NCBI RefSeq assembly: GCF_039530225.1
Contig: NZ_BAAAOH010000001.1
Location: 3,038,001-3,102,000, forward strand
Length of the DNA: 64,000 nt
Direction: 5' to 3'
DNA from: Microbacterium pumilum
Lineage (GTDB): Bacteria > Actinomycetota > Actinomycetes > Actinomycetales > Microbacteriaceae
Part shown: positions 46,564 to 56,873 of the stretch, piece by piece
Position numbering within the stretch: the stretch's first letter is position 1
Layout of the letters: every line of letters begins with the position of its first letter
The notes under the pieces: model-generated
What the model was told of the DNA's origin: nothing
What the model saw: the letters and a program-made list of their open reading frames with translations, nothing else
Databases searched by the model: none
Made by a program: the position numbers and the translations under genes

Positions 46564-47346
46564 ATGATCGAACTGCGCACGCCCGCTGAGATCGAGGCGA
46601 TGAAGCCCGCAGGGCGCTTCGTCGCGGAGACCCTCGCGACGCTTCGCGATGAGACGAAGGTCGGCACCAACCTGCTGGCGATCGACCGTCATGCCCACGA
46701 TCTGATCCGTCGTGCCGGCGCCGAATCCTGCTACATCGACTATCACCCCTCATTCGGAGCGCGTCCGTTCGGCAAGGTCATCTGCACCTCGGTCAACGAT
46801 GCCGTCCTGCACGGCCTGCCTTTCGACTACGCGTTGCGTGACGGCGATCTCGTCTCACTGGACTTCGCGGTGTCGGTCGACGGCTGGGTCGCCGATTCCG
46901 CCGTCTCGTTCGTCGTCGGCACACCCCGCGACGAGGACCTCGCGCTCATCGACACGACCGAGCGGGCGCTGGACGCCGCGATCGGGGCGGCCGTCGTCGG
47001 AAACCGCATCGGCGACATCTCGCACGCGATCGCCGAGGTCGCGCACGGCGATGGGTACTCCATCAACACGGACTTCGGCGGCCACGGCGTCGGCCGCATC
47101 ATGCACGGCGATCCGCATGTGCCCAACGACGGCAAGGCCGGACGCGGCTACCCGCTGCGGGCAGGGCTCGTCGTCGCACTCGAGCCGTGGTTCCTCGAGA
47201 CGACCGACGAACTCGTCACAGACCCGGACGGCTGGACGCTGCGCAGCGTCGACGGTTCCCGCGGCGCCCACGCCGAGCACACCGTCGCGATGACCGAGGC
47301 AGGTCCGATCGTGCTCACCGACCGTTCCTGGCTCGGCGTGCGCTGA
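46564..47346 (+). CDS. map: Methionine aminopeptidase type I
   Basis: Removes initiator Met from new proteins. 260 residues starting MIELRTPAEIEAMKPAGRFVAETL; five metal ligands are visible: Asp in SLDFAVSVDGW, Asp in VADSAVSF, His in GGHGVGRIMHGDP, Glu in ALEPWFLE and Glu in HAEHTVAMTE. GAGAGGA lies about 6 nt before the ATG at 46564; a much longer open frame upstream is a shadow. It lacks the N-terminal zinc-finger or SH3 extension found in some actinobacterial Map proteins. It stands alone. Confidence 0.95.
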   Translation: MIELRTPAEIEAMKPAGRFVAETLATLRDETKVGTNLLAIDRHAHDLIRRAGAESCYIDYHPSFGARPFGKVICTSVNDAVLHGLPFDYALRDGDLVSLDFAVSVDGWVADSAVSFVVGTPRDEDLALIDTTERALDAAIGAAVVGNRIGDISHAIAEVAHGDGYSINTDFGGHGVGRIMHGDPHVPNDGKAGRGYPLRAGLVVALEPWFLETTDELVTDPDGWTLRSVDGSRGAHAEHTVAMTEAGPIVLTDRSWLGVR

Positions 47347-47357
47347 CCGCTCGGGTA

Positions 47358-48785
47358 TCAGAGCGTCTCGCTCGCCCCCGTCCCGACCACGTGGACGCGC
47401 ACGTTGTTCGTCGAGCCGGCGATCCCTGGAGGCGCCCCGGCCGTCACGATCACGCGGTCGCCCACCTGCGCCAGGCCCTGGCCGAGAAGGCTGTCATCGA
47501 GGATCGCCATGAGCTCGTCCGTGCTGTTTCCGCGCGGCACGAGGAGCGTGTGGACACCCCAGAGCAGGGCGTTGCGGTTGCGCGTGCCGGGCAGATCGGT
47601 GAACGAGACGATGGGGATCGCATGCCGAAGCCGCGACATCCGGCGAGCAGTGTCGCCCCCCTGACTGAAGACGCACAGGTACTTCGCATTGACGAACTCG
47701 GCGACCTCCACCGCGGCGAGCGTGATCGCCCCGGCCTGCGTGCGGGGCTTCGTCCCGAGGGGCGGGATGCGGTCGAGCCCGTGATCCTCGGTCGAAGAGA
47801 TGATTCGCGCCATGGTCTCGACCACGGTCACCGGATGCGCGCCCACGCTCGTCTCGCCCGAGAGCATGACGGCGTCCGCACCGTCCACGACCGCGTTCGC
47901 GACATCGCTGGTCTCCGCCCGCGTCGGAACCGGATTCACGATCATCGAGTCGAGCAGCTGGGTGGCCACGATGACCGGCTTGGCCCACCGCCGTGCAAGC
48001 TCGATCGCCCGCTTCTGCACGATGGGCACGGCCTCGAGTGGCAGCTCAACGCCGAGATCCCCGCGCGTGACCATGACGCCGTCGAAGATGTCGATGATCT
48101 CCTGCAGGCTCTCGACGGCCTGCGGCAGCTGGATCTTCGCGATGAGGGGGACGTCGCGTCCCTCCTCGGCCATGATGACGCGAGCGCGGTGCGCGTCTTT
48201 CGCGCTTCGCACGAATGAGAGCGCGACGATGTCGGCGCCGAGTCGAAGTGCCCAGCGCAGGTCGGACTCGTCCTTTTCGGTGAGCGGCGGCATGCTGACG
48301 GACACGCCGGGCAGGTTGATGCCCTTGTTGTTCGAGATCTCTCCCCCGACGACCACCTCGGTGCGGACCCGCACACCGTCGGTGTCGAGCACCCGGAGGC
48401 GCACCCTTCCGTCGTTGACGAGGATCGCATCGCCCGGTTCGACGTCTGCCGCCAGGTGCGCATACGACGTGGTAGCGACATCCTTCGTACCCACGACGTC
48501 CTCGGTCGTGATCGTGAACTCGTCACCCGGCGCGAGGAGGTGCGGGCCATCGGCGAACCTTCCCAAGCGGATCTTCGGACCCTGCAGATCCACCAGCACT
48601 CCGACCGCGCGACCGGTCTCCTCGCTTGCGCGACGCACATGCGCGTAGGCCAGCTCGTGTTCGGACCGATGTCCATGGCTCAGATTCAGGCGCGCGACAT
48701 CCACTCCCGCGTCCACGAGCCGCACGATGGTCTCGTACGACTCGGTGGAGGGGCCGAGGGTGGCGATGATCTTGGCGCGGCGCAT
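47358..48785 (-). CDS. pyk: Pyruvate kinase
   Basis: Last ATP-forming step of glycolysis. 475 residues starting MRRAKIIATLGPSTESYETI, with NLSHGHRSEH near 38, barrel motifs DLQGPKIRLG, LTEKDESDLRWAL, MVTRGDLGVELP (catalytic region), the K+/substrate signature in PTRAETSDVANAVVDGADAVMLSGETSVG near 300, and the C-terminal allosteric domain. AAGGAT is about 6 nt before ATG 48785. Upstream at 48843-48858 is a palindrome GTTAACCACCGGTAAC that might be an operator. Confidence 0.96.
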   Translation of the reverse strand: MRRAKIIATLGPSTESYETIVRLVDAGVDVARLNLSHGHRSEHELAYAHVRRASEETGRAVGVLVDLQGPKIRLGRFADGPHLLAPGDEFTITTEDVVGTKDVATTSYAHLAADVEPGDAILVNDGRVRLRVLDTDGVRVRTEVVVGGEISNNKGINLPGVSVSMPPLTEKDESDLRWALRLGADIVALSFVRSAKDAHRARVIMAEEGRDVPLIAKIQLPQAVESLQEIIDIFDGVMVTRGDLGVELPLEAVPIVQKRAIELARRWAKPVIVATQLLDSMIVNPVPTRAETSDVANAVVDGADAVMLSGETSVGAHPVTVVETMARIISSTEDHGLDRIPPLGTKPRTQAGAITLAAVEVAEFVNAKYLCVFSQGGDTARRMSRLRHAIPIVSFTDLPGTRNRNALLWGVHTLLVPRGNSTDELMAILDDSLLGQGLAQVGDRVIVTAGAPPGIAGSTNNVRVHVVGTGASETL

Positions 48786-48905
48786 GACGGATCCTTCATC
48801 TCGATGGGTACTGACATGCTCTCGCGCATCCTGACCGCGCGTGTTAACCACCGGTAACGGTTTGAGTGGACTGCGGTCGGATCCGGCCGGACCGGTTCGG
48901 AGCGA

Positions 48906-50636
48906 CTATGTCGCCGACGGATGTCGCAGGACCGCTGCGGATCGCGGCGGCAGCCGAAGCGAATCCGGCTCGCGCACGGCGGCGGGATCTGTCGCGAGCA
49001 GCACCGTGGCGCCACCCGGCACGTCGAAATGCCGCACGCCCGTCGAGAAGTTCACCAGGATCTCCACACCTCCCCGCGTCAGACGGAACCAGCGCTCGTT
49101 CTCGTCCGCGGATGCCGCGAGACCGGCGAAGGCGGGGTCTGAGAGGTCGGGCACGGCGTGGCGCAGCGCGATCAGCTCGCGATACAGATCCAGCATCCTG
49201 GCATGTATGCCCTCCCGGGTCTCGTCCCAGCGGAGCTTGGACCGACGGAATGTCTCGGGGTCCTGCGGGTCCGGCACGAGCGACTCGTCCCAGCCCATCC
49301 GTGCGAACTCCGCGATCCGCCCCTCCGCCGTCGCTCGGCCGAGCTCGGGTTCGGGGTGAGACGTGAAGAACTGCCAGGGCGTGCCGGCCGCCCACTCCTC
49401 CCCCATGAAGAGCATCGGCGTGAACGGCGTGAGCACGGTCAGCACGGCGGCTATCGCCAGGCTTCCCTCATCCAGCGACTGCGAAAGCCTGTCGCCGGTC
49501 GCGCGGTTGCCGATCTGATCGTGATCCTGGCTGAACGTGATGAGACGGGATGACGGGATTCGCGGGTCGATCGGCCTGCCGTGGGCGGCACCCCGGAACG
49601 AAGACCAAGTGCCGTCATGGAAGAAGCCGCGTGTGGCGACCTTCACCAGCGCCGACAACGGTGCGAAGTCGGCGTAGTAGCCGGAGGTCTCGCCCGTCAG
49701 CGCCACGTGGACGGCATGGTGGTAGTCGTCGCTCCACTGGGCGCTCAGGCCGTAGCCGTCGGCCTCGCGCGCAGAGATCAGCGTGGCGTCGTTCAGATCG
49801 GATTCGGCGATCAGGCTCAGCGGCCGACGGACGTGGGCGCTGAGCGCCTCCGCCGCCTCGGCGAGCTCCTGCAGGACGTGGACCACGCTCTCGTCCTTCA
49901 GCGCGTGGACGGCGTCGAGCCGCAGGCCGTCGACGTGGAAGTCGCGCAGCCACATCAAGGCGTTCTCGATGATGTACGAGCGCACGGCCGGCTGGTCGAG
50001 ATCGACCGAGTCGCCCCAGGTGTTGCGGGTGCCCGTGCGCAGGTATGGACCGAACTCGGGCAGATAGTTGCCGCTCGGCCCCAGATGGTTGTAGACGACG
50101 TCCTGGATCACGGCGAGCCCGGCGCGATGGCAGGCATCGACGAAACGCTGATACGCGGCCGGGCCGCCGTACGCCTCGTGCACGGCGTACCAGAGCACTC
50201 CGTCGTATCCCCAGTTCCACTCGCCGTTGAAGGAGTTGACGGGCAGCAGTTCGACGTGGGTGATGCCGAGCGTCACGAGATGGCCGAGTCGCTCGACCGC
50301 GGCATCCAGCGTCCCTTCCGGTGTGAACGTGCCGACGTGCAGCTCGTAGATGACCCCGCCGGCGAGTCGCCGTCCGGTCCATACGTCATCCGACCAGACG
50401 AATGCGGACAGATCGACGTGCGCCGAGAGATCATGCACCCCGCGAGGCTGCCGCCGCGATCGAGGATCCGGGCGGGCGACGTCGGCGTCGTCGAGCACGA
50501 ACCCGTATTCCTCGCCGTCGGCGAGTGTGAGGTCACTCCTCCACCAGCCATCGGCGACGGCAACGAGCGCGGCATCGGGACGGCCGTGCCGCCGCAGCCG
50601 GACACGCTCAGCGCGCGGGGCCCATACGCGGATCAT
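48906..50636 (-). CDS. treZ: Malto-oligosyltrehalose trehalohydrolase
   Basis: TreZ releases free trehalose from the end formed by TreY. 576 residues from ATG 50636 ([14 protein letters not shown]); CBM48-like N domain to about 95, then GH13-10 barrel: [19 protein letters not shown] near 180, nucleophile Asp in [15 protein letters not shown] near 240, Glu in [12 protein letters not shown] near 277, and [16 protein letters not shown] near 365. A longer frame extending into treY is not used. Third gene of treX-treY-treZ. Confidence 0.95.
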   Translation of the reverse strand: MIRVWAPRAERVRLRRHGRPDAALVAVADGWWRSDLTLADGEEYGFVLDDADVARPDPRSRRQPRGVHDLSAHVDLSAFVWSDDVWTGRRLAGGVIYELHVGTFTPEGTLDAAVERLGHLVTLGITHVELLPVNSFNGEWNWGYDGVLWYAVHEAYGGPAAYQRFVDACHRAGLAVIQDVVYNHLGPSGNYLPEFGPYLRTGTRNTWGDSVDLDQPAVRSYIIENALMWLRDFHVDGLRLDAVHALKDESVVHVLQELAEAAEALSAHVRRPLSLIAESDLNDATLISAREADGYGLSAQWSDDYHHAVHVALTGETSGYYADFAPLSALVKVATRGFFHDGTWSSFRGAAHGRPIDPRIPSSRLITFSQDHDQIGNRATGDRLSQSLDEGSLAIAAVLTVLTPFTPMLFMGEEWAAGTPWQFFTSHPEPELGRATAEGRIAEFARMGWDESLVPDPQDPETFRRSKLRWDETREGIHARMLDLYRELIALRHAVPDLSDPAFAGLAASADENERWFRLTRGGVEILVNFSTGVRHFDVPGGATVLLATDPAAVREPDSLRLPPRSAAVLRHPSAT

Positions 50637-50650
50637 CTCGAGCTCCTTCG

Positions 50651-52966
50651 TCACGCGTCCGCTGCGAGAAGCGCGACCGGGTACGTGGCGAGCAGGTCGC
50701 GGAGCGGAATGGTCGATCCCTCGAAGCGGCGCCCCGTGAACACGTCGGTGGTGGAGCCGCTGTGGCGCAACAGCACCGTGTCGCCCCACCCACCGCGCCG
50801 AGCAAGTCCGACGGGAAGACGGGTCGCCACCGCCAGTGCGCCGCCGCGGTCGAACGCGACGGCGTGCGCACCGGCCTCGCCCACGACGCTCATCGGCGTG
50901 TACCGCGCGAACAAGTCGGGGCGGTCGCGCTTCAGGCGGAGTGACCGCGCTGTGACGAGCAGCTTGGCCGCGCCAGTGGCATCCACCGGGGGCTGCGCGC
51001 CCGCGTCGATCTCGGCGAGCAGCCGCGCGCGAAGCGCGAAGTCGACGGGCCGCCGGTTGTCGGGGTCGACGAGCGAGTGGTCCCAGAGCTCCGAGCCCTG
51101 ATAGACGTCGGGCACTCCCGGTCCCACGAGCTGCAGGACTTTCGCCGACAGTGAGTTCGACCATCCGGCCGTTTCGATCTCGGCGACGAACGCGTCGACG
51201 ATGGATGCCGCCGGGCCGAAGGCCCCGTCGACCACGGCGTGCACGCGCCCCTCGAAGACGGCGTCGGGGTCCAACCATCCCGTCTGTTCGGAGGCCTCAC
51301 GAGACGCCTTCTCGGCGTACGTGTGCAGCCGCTCGGGCGTCGCGGGCCACGATCCGATGACCGCCTGCCACAGCAGCGCGTCTAGCGGTCCGTTGCCGGT
51401 CGTCGCGTGGGACCGCAGCTCGTGAAGCACCTCGGACCAGCGTTCGGGGATCTCGGCCAGCACCGCCAGCCGGGCGCGGACGTCTTCGCCGCGCTTGGTG
51501 TCGTGTGTGGAGAGGGCGGTCATCGCATGCGGCCACGACGCCTGGCGATCCGCGCGCGCCGCGTGGAACTGTGCGGCCGACAGCGAGAACACCGAAGGGT
51601 CGCCGCCGACCTCGGTGAGCGACCCGAGCCGGCTGTAGCGGTAGAACGCGGTGTCCTCGACGCCCTTCGCCATCACGGGGCCGGTCGTCTGCTGGAACCG
51701 CCGCGACACCTCGGTGTCGGCGTCCTTCAGGACGGACAGCAAGCCCCCGATCGCCGCGGCGAGATCAGGGCGGCGAGCGGATGCGGTCCGCGCTGCCGCA
51801 TCGAGATGCTCTTCGCCGGCGGGAAGGTACGAGCGGTACACCGGGAAGCCGGCGAGGAGCTCCGAGAACGCGTCTGCTGCGCCATCGACCGACTGCGGCA
51901 GGGCACGGACCAGTCTCTGGACCTCGGCAGCCTGCGTCGTATCGGCGACGGCGCGCTTCGTGTCGTGGATGAGGTCACCCCATTCGAGTGGTCCACCGCG
52001 CAGCTGTGCATCCAGATCTCCCAGAGGCAGGTCCCCTGCGGGATCCACCAGCACGCGGTCGATCTCAGCGAGCGCGTCGTAGCCGGTGGTGCCATCGGTC
52101 TCCCACCATGCGGGCAGCACTTCGCCGTGCTCCAGGATCTTCTCCACCACGACGTAGGCTCCCCCGGTTGCCGCCGCGAGCTGCTCGAGGTAGCCCCCGG
52201 GGTCCAGGAGGCCGTCCGGATGGTCGACCCTGAGTCCGTCAGCGAGACCCTCGCGCACCCAGCGCAGGATCTCGACATGGGTCTCGGCGAAGACCTCCGG
52301 CTCCTCGACGCGCACGCCCGCGAGTGTCGTGACGGTGAAGAAGCGGCGGTAGTTCAGCTCCGCCGCCTCACGGCGCCAGAACACGGCCTCGTAGTGCTGT
52401 CGATCGAGCACCGTGCGCGCATCTGCCCCGTCATCCGCCGACCCGGGCGCGAGCGGCAGCACATGGTCGAAGAACCGCAGTGTTCCGTACGGGGCGGCTG
52501 CAGTCGCTTCCGCTTCGATGCGGATGTCGCCGATCACCTCGTCGAGCGTTCCGCCCAGGATCGGCAGCCGCACCTTGCCGCCCCCGAAGTCCCAATCGAT
52601 GTCGAAGGCGGCGGCGTAGCGCGACGAACGGCCATGGGTGAGAACGTCCCACCACCAGGGATTGGCAGCGGGCACCCCCACGCCCGTGTGGTTCGGAACG
52701 ATGTCGATCAGTATGCCGAGCCCGGCCGTTCGCGCGGCCGCGGCGAACCGATCCAGCCCCTCCTTGCCACCCCGAGCCGGGTCCACCGTGCTCGGATCCA
52801 CGACGTCATACCCGTGATCCGACCCCGCGCCAGCCTTCAGCAGCGGCGACAGGTAGGCCCACGACACTCCGAGATCGCGCAGGTAGGACGTCACCGCAGC
52901 TGCGGCATCCAGGTCGAAGTCCTGCCGGATCTGCAGACGGTACGTCGACAGAGGGCGGCTGGTCAT
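50651..52966 (-). CDS. treY: Malto-oligosyltrehalose synthase
   Basis: TreY isomerises the reducing-end bond of malto-oligosaccharides to alpha-1,1. The 771-residue GH13-26 protein begins [25 protein letters not shown], shows [31 protein letters not shown], nucleophile Asp in [18 protein letters not shown] near 243, Glu in [13 protein letters not shown] near 275, and [17 protein letters not shown] near 485. Start overlaps the glgX/treX stop by 4 nt; treZ begins 14 nt after its stop. Confidence 0.96.
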   Translation of the reverse strand: MTSRPLSTYRLQIRQDFDLDAAAAVTSYLRDLGVSWAYLSPLLKAGAGSDHGYDVVDPSTVDPARGGKEGLDRFAAAARTAGLGILIDIVPNHTGVGVPAANPWWWDVLTHGRSSRYAAAFDIDWDFGGGKVRLPILGGTLDEVIGDIRIEAEATAAAPYGTLRFFDHVLPLAPGSADDGADARTVLDRQHYEAVFWRREAAELNYRRFFTVTTLAGVRVEEPEVFAETHVEILRWVREGLADGLRVDHPDGLLDPGGYLEQLAAATGGAYVVVEKILEHGEVLPAWWETDGTTGYDALAEIDRVLVDPAGDLPLGDLDAQLRGGPLEWGDLIHDTKRAVADTTQAAEVQRLVRALPQSVDGAADAFSELLAGFPVYRSYLPAGEEHLDAAARTASARRPDLAAAIGGLLSVLKDADTEVSRRFQQTTGPVMAKGVEDTAFYRYSRLGSLTEVGGDPSVFSLSAAQFHAARADRQASWPHAMTALSTHDTKRGEDVRARLAVLAEIPERWSEVLHELRSHATTGNGPLDALLWQAVIGSWPATPERLHTYAEKASREASEQTGWLDPDAVFEGRVHAVVDGAFGPAASIVDAFVAEIETAGWSNSLSAKVLQLVGPGVPDVYQGSELWDHSLVDPDNRRPVDFALRARLLAEIDAGAQPPVDATGAAKLLVTARSLRLKRDRPDLFARYTPMSVVGEAGAHAVAFDRGGALAVATRLPVGLARRGGWGDTVLLRHSGSTTDVFTGRRFEGSTIPLRDLLATYPVALLAADA

Positions 52967-55179
52967 CGCCCGAGCTCAGGTTTCGGTGCCTTCGAAGGGA
53001 GGTCGTCGGGGTGCGTCGGCGCTGCCTGAGAGGTGAGGGATGCCGCAACCGAGTGGTCGCCGTCGGACTCGGGCACATTGTGTTCGGACAGCAGAACCAG
53101 TGACTTCGCCGCCAGCGAGATCGTCGCGCCCGGTTCCACGGGGGCATCGTCGGTCAGCAGTCCCGCCGTGTCGACGAGCACGTCCCACTCGGGGCTGAAT
53201 CGCGGCGCCGGGAGGTGGAAGTCTTCAGGTTCGTCGCCCGCATTGAACAGGATGAGGAAGTGCAGATCTTCGATGGGCACGCCCCGGCGATCGCGTTGGC
53301 GGATCCCGCCACCGTTCAGAAACACGCCGATCGCGCGGCCGAAGCCGGAGCCCCAGTCCTCGGGCTGCATGACGGTGCCGTCGGGGCGCAGCCATACGAT
53401 GTCGGGGATCGGCGCGCCCTCCTCCATCTTCACGGGTCGACCATCGAAGAACCGGCTCCGGCGGAAGGTCGGATGCGTCTTTCGAAGTCGCGCCAGCGCC
53501 GCAGTGAACTCCACGAGCGGTTGATCTACGGTGCTCCAGTCGACCCAGGTCGTCTCATTGTCCTGCGCGTACCCGTTGTTGTTGCCCTTCTGGGTCCTGC
53601 CCAGCTCGTCCCCGTGCACCAGCATCGGCACGCCCTGCGACAGCAGCAGCGTCGCGATGAAATTCCGCTGCTGACGAGCCCGAAGAGTAAGGATCTTCTG
53701 GTCGTCCGTCGGGCCCTCAGCACCGAAGTTCGACGACCTGTTGTGCGATTCGCCGTCCTTGTTGTCCTCGCCGTTGGCCTCGTTGTGCTTTTCGTTGTAC
53801 GACACCAGGTCACGCAGTGTGAAGCCGTCGTGGGCCGTGACGAAGTTGATGGATGCCACGGGACGGCGACCTGAGTGCTCATAGAGATCGCTGGACCCTG
53901 TCAGTCGGGAGGCGAATTCACCGAGTGACTGCGCTTCGCCGCGCCAGAAGTCCCGCACCGTGTCGCGGTACTTGCCGTTCCACTCGGTCCACTGCGGCGG
54001 GAAGTTGCCGACCTGGTACCCCCCGGGACCCACATCCCACGGCTCGGCGATCAGCTTGACCTGAGAGACCACGGGGTCCTGCTGCACGAGCTCGAAGAAG
54101 GTCGCGAGTCGGTCCACCTCGTAGAACTCGCGCGCGAGCGTCGAGGCGAGATCGAACCGGAAGCCGTCGACGTGCATCTCGAGCACCCAGTACCGGAGGG
54201 AGTCCATGATGAGCTGCAGGGTGTGCGGATGGCGCACGTTGAGGCTGTTTCCGGTGCCCGTGTAGTCGGTGTAGTACCTGGGGTCGTCGTCTTCGAGGTG
54301 GTAGTAGGCCGCGTTGTCGATGCCGCGCATCGACAGCGTGGGGCCGAGATGGTTGCCTTCGGCGGTGTGGTTGTAGACGACATCCAGGATCACTTCGATG
54401 CCGGCCGCGTGCAGCGCCCGCACCATTCCCTTGAACTCCTGCACCTGCTGACCGCGCTGGCCCGTCGACGAGTAGGTGTTCTGCGGTGCGAGGAACGCGA
54501 TCGTGTTGTAGCCCCAGTAGTTCGAGAGCCCCTTGTCCTGAAGGGTCGCATCGTTGACGAACTGGTGCACCGGCATGAGCTCGATCGCCGTCACGCCGAG
54601 TCTCGTGAGGTGGTCGATCACAGCCGGATGAGCGACTCCGCTGTAGGTGCCACGGAGTTCTTCGGGAACGTCCGGGTGAAGCTCGGTCAGCCCTTTCACG
54701 TGCGCTTCGTAGATGAAGGACTCCGAGTACGGCGTCTTCGGCTGCCTGTCTCCGGACCAGTCGAAGAACGGGCTGACGACGACGGCCTTCATCATGCGTG
54801 CGGCAGAATCCTCGTCGTTGCGCGAGTCGGGGCTCCCGAAGTTGTAGCCGAAGACGGGCTGCCCCCACTTGACCTGACCTTCGACAGCCTTCGCGTAGGG
54901 ATCGAGCAGGAGTTTGTTGGGATTGAACCTCAGTCCCTTGGCGGGGTTGTTCTCGCCGTGCACGCGGTACCCGTAGCGCTGGCCCGGCTGGACGTTGGGA
55001 AGATACGCATGCCACACGAACGCGTCGATGTCGACGAGGTCGACACGGGTCTCCCGGCCACGGTCCCCGAACAGGCAGAGTTCCACGCGCTGAGCGCCTT
55101 CGCTGAACAGTGCGAAGTTGGTGCCGCTTCCGTCGTACGTCGCTCCCAGGGGGTACGTCGATCCTGGCCAGCTTTCCAT
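52963..55179 (-). CDS. glgX: Glycogen debranching enzyme GlgX/TreX
   Basis: Removes side chains from glycogen so that TreY can act. 738 residues with the full GlgX layout: WPGSTYPLGATYDGSGTNFALFS at the N terminus, VYNHTAEGNHLGPTLSMRGIDN near 260, nucleophile Asp in DGFRFDLASTLAR near 342, Glu in IAEPWDVGPGGYQVGNFPP near 377, NFVTAHDGFTLRDLVSYNEKHN near 440. In this operon position the enzyme is usually called TreX. A GGAG lies 6 nt before the ATG at 55179. A second, diverged copy is at 21000. Confidence 0.95.
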   Translation of the reverse strand: MESWPGSTYPLGATYDGSGTNFALFSEGAQRVELCLFGDRGRETRVDLVDIDAFVWHAYLPNVQPGQRYGYRVHGENNPAKGLRFNPNKLLLDPYAKAVEGQVKWGQPVFGYNFGSPDSRNDEDSAARMMKAVVVSPFFDWSGDRQPKTPYSESFIYEAHVKGLTELHPDVPEELRGTYSGVAHPAVIDHLTRLGVTAIELMPVHQFVNDATLQDKGLSNYWGYNTIAFLAPQNTYSSTGQRGQQVQEFKGMVRALHAAGIEVILDVVYNHTAEGNHLGPTLSMRGIDNAAYYHLEDDDPRYYTDYTGTGNSLNVRHPHTLQLIMDSLRYWVLEMHVDGFRFDLASTLAREFYEVDRLATFFELVQQDPVVSQVKLIAEPWDVGPGGYQVGNFPPQWTEWNGKYRDTVRDFWRGEAQSLGEFASRLTGSSDLYEHSGRRPVASINFVTAHDGFTLRDLVSYNEKHNEANGEDNKDGESHNRSSNFGAEGPTDDQKILTLRARQQRNFIATLLLSQGVPMLVHGDELGRTQKGNNNGYAQDNETTWVDWSTVDQPLVEFTAALARLRKTHPTFRRSRFFDGRPVKMEEGAPIPDIVWLRPDGTVMQPEDWGSGFGRAIGVFLNGGGIRQRDRRGVPIEDLHFLILFNAGDEPEDFHLPAPRFSPEWDVLVDTAGLLTDDAPVEPGATISLAAKSLVLLSEHNVPESDGDHSVAASLTSQAAPTHPDDLPSKAPKPELGR

Positions 55180-55265
55180 GAGACTCCATTCAGCGAGGGA
55201 CTTTCACGATAGCGGGCGCGCGAAGAGCACCCTTCACCGCAAGAAGGGGTTGACAATCGCGCCAT

Positions 55266-56615
55266 TCACCCGGTCGTCACAGCGACGGCAGCCCGCACCG
55301 CCTCGACCGCGCGGTCGACGTCATCCGTGGAGTTGTACAGGTAGAAGCTCAATCGGCAGCTGGCAGGCGGATCGAGGCCGAGATCGTGGTGAGCGAGGGT
55401 CGCGCAGTGGCATCCTGCGCGGGACTCGACGCCGCGGGTGTTGAGCGCGGCTGCGATCGCGAACGGGCTGAGTCCCTCGACGGTGAACGCCACCAGCGGG
55501 GCGCGGACCTCACCTTGTGGCACCCCGAAGACCCGCAGTCGGGGAATCGTCGAGAGCGATGCGATCGCGCGCTGGGTGAGGCTCGTGGTGTGTGCGGCGA
55601 TCCGGGCCATCGCCGCACCCGAAATCGCTCGCGGGATGCGGTCTGCCGACCGGAACCACGTGCGCCCTGGATCGGCACCGGTCAGGTCGATGGTGAGCCG
55701 CAGCGCCTCGGCCGATGCGACCACGCCGAGGATGTTCGGCGTTCCTGCGGAGAACTTCCACGGTAGCGCGTTGTACTCCACGCGGTCCGGCGTGACGCGT
55801 CCCTCGGCGATCATGTCGCCTCCGTACAGGAACGGAAGCGACCCTCGGCGCAGGTGCTCCTTCGCGTACAGCACGCCCACCCCGAGCGGGGCGAGGAACT
55901 TGTGGAACGAGAAGGCCAGGAACTCGACATCCAGCGCCTCGACGTCGACGAGAGCGCTCGGCACGAGTTGAGCGCCGTCGACCAGAAGCCACGACCGCCG
56001 TTCGCCGTTCGGCTGCGGGTAACCGCTCGAGTCCGCGATCCGGCGCACTTCTGGGAGCGGGGGTTTCGTGCCGAGAAAGTTCGACGCGCCCGTGCAGCAC
56101 ACGAGCTTGGTGCGGTCGTCGACCAGCTCAGCCAGATCGTCGAGGTCCAGCGCACCTGTTTCATGGTCGAAGCGCGCGATGCGGCATTCGACTCGACGAC
56201 CGAAGCGCGGAAGGATCTCGTGGCAGAGGGCGTACCAGGGGACGTAGTCCGAGTTGTGCTCCATCATGGTCGTGACGACGTTGTCGCCGTCGCGGAACTC
56301 GGTCAGCAGCGTGTACATGACGAGGTTGATCGCCTCGGTCGTGTTGCGATGGATGGAGATGGTGCGACGGCTCGGTGCCCCGATCCAGTCGGCGATCGTG
56401 TCGAATGCCGCTTCGAATCGTGCCGTCATCCGGACCGAGGCATCCGACTGTCCGCGGTGCACGTTCTCGTACTGCGGCACCAGCTCGCCGTAGAGCTGCA
56501 GAAGCTCGCGCGGCAGCTGCGTGCTGGCCGCATTGTTGGTCGCGACCCGGCCCTGCCCCACGAAATCGAATGACGACCGGACACGCTCCACATCGAACGG
56601 CGGAGTCCCGTCCAT
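55266..56615 (-). CDS. Class V aminotransferase-fold, SufS-like cysteine desulfurase
   Basis: A 449-residue PLP enzyme. RVATNNAASTQLP at the N terminus, EHNSDYVPWYAL, DGAQLVPSALVDV, the PLP Lys in LAFSFHKFLAPLGVG near 238 and the loop RAGCHCATLAHHDL near 401 with the catalytic Cys match the SufS/CsdA group; the GxHCA Cys is intact. It is not in a suf operon. The ATG at 56615 (MDGTPPFD) has AGGAGAG 5 nt upstream, so I discard the upstream ~108 codons. It is divergent from nirB; a supply of sulfur for NirB Fe-S clusters is possible but unproven. Confidence 0.85.
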   Translation of the reverse strand: MDGTPPFDVERVRSSFDFVGQGRVATNNAASTQLPRELLQLYGELVPQYENVHRGQSDASVRMTARFEAAFDTIADWIGAPSRRTISIHRNTTEAINLVMYTLLTEFRDGDNVVTTMMEHNSDYVPWYALCHEILPRFGRRVECRIARFDHETGALDLDDLAELVDDRTKLVCCTGASNFLGTKPPLPEVRRIADSSGYPQPNGERRSWLLVDGAQLVPSALVDVEALDVEFLAFSFHKFLAPLGVGVLYAKEHLRRGSLPFLYGGDMIAEGRVTPDRVEYNALPWKFSAGTPNILGVVASAEALRLTIDLTGADPGRTWFRSADRIPRAISGAAMARIAAHTTSLTQRAIASLSTIPRLRVFGVPQGEVRAPLVAFTVEGLSPFAIAAALNTRGVESRAGCHCATLAHHDLGLDPPASCRLSFYLYNSTDDVDRAVEAVRAAVAVTTG

Positions 56616-56790
56616 GAGCTCTCCTCGTGCATGTCCCCACATGCTCGACTCACCAGTCTCCTCCTTCCCGTCGCGCACCTCAATGCACGCGCAACCCCGA
56701 GACGAGAGCGGGGAGCGTAGCCGGCCGGAGCCGCGGAGCCCCGACCTCACATCGCCTGCCACCCCGGTGTGAGGGGAAAGTTCGCTGGCC

Positions 56791-56832
56791 TTAACCGAAT
56801 GCGGCCGGGCGGCGAAACACCGCGCTCGTAGC
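56791..56832 (+). promoter_or_regulatory. Nitrogen-type promoter module upstream of nirB
   Basis: TTAAC (56791-56795), 17 nt, CGAAACACC (56813-56821), 7 nt, TAGC (56829-56832). The same elements at the same spacing precede narK. The 17-nt part also shares GnGGCCnGGC. The module ends 41 nt before the nirB ATG. Likely recognised by GlnR and/or NnaR. Confidence 0.6.
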
Positions 56833-56873
56833 GTTTCCGGCATCGAGAGCTCACCGATCGAGCAGGAGCCGTC

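Noticed and set aside
49000..51278. Extension of treZ to 790 codons
   Set aside because: The additional N-terminal part is an alternate frame of tre[13 protein letters not shown] is the family start.
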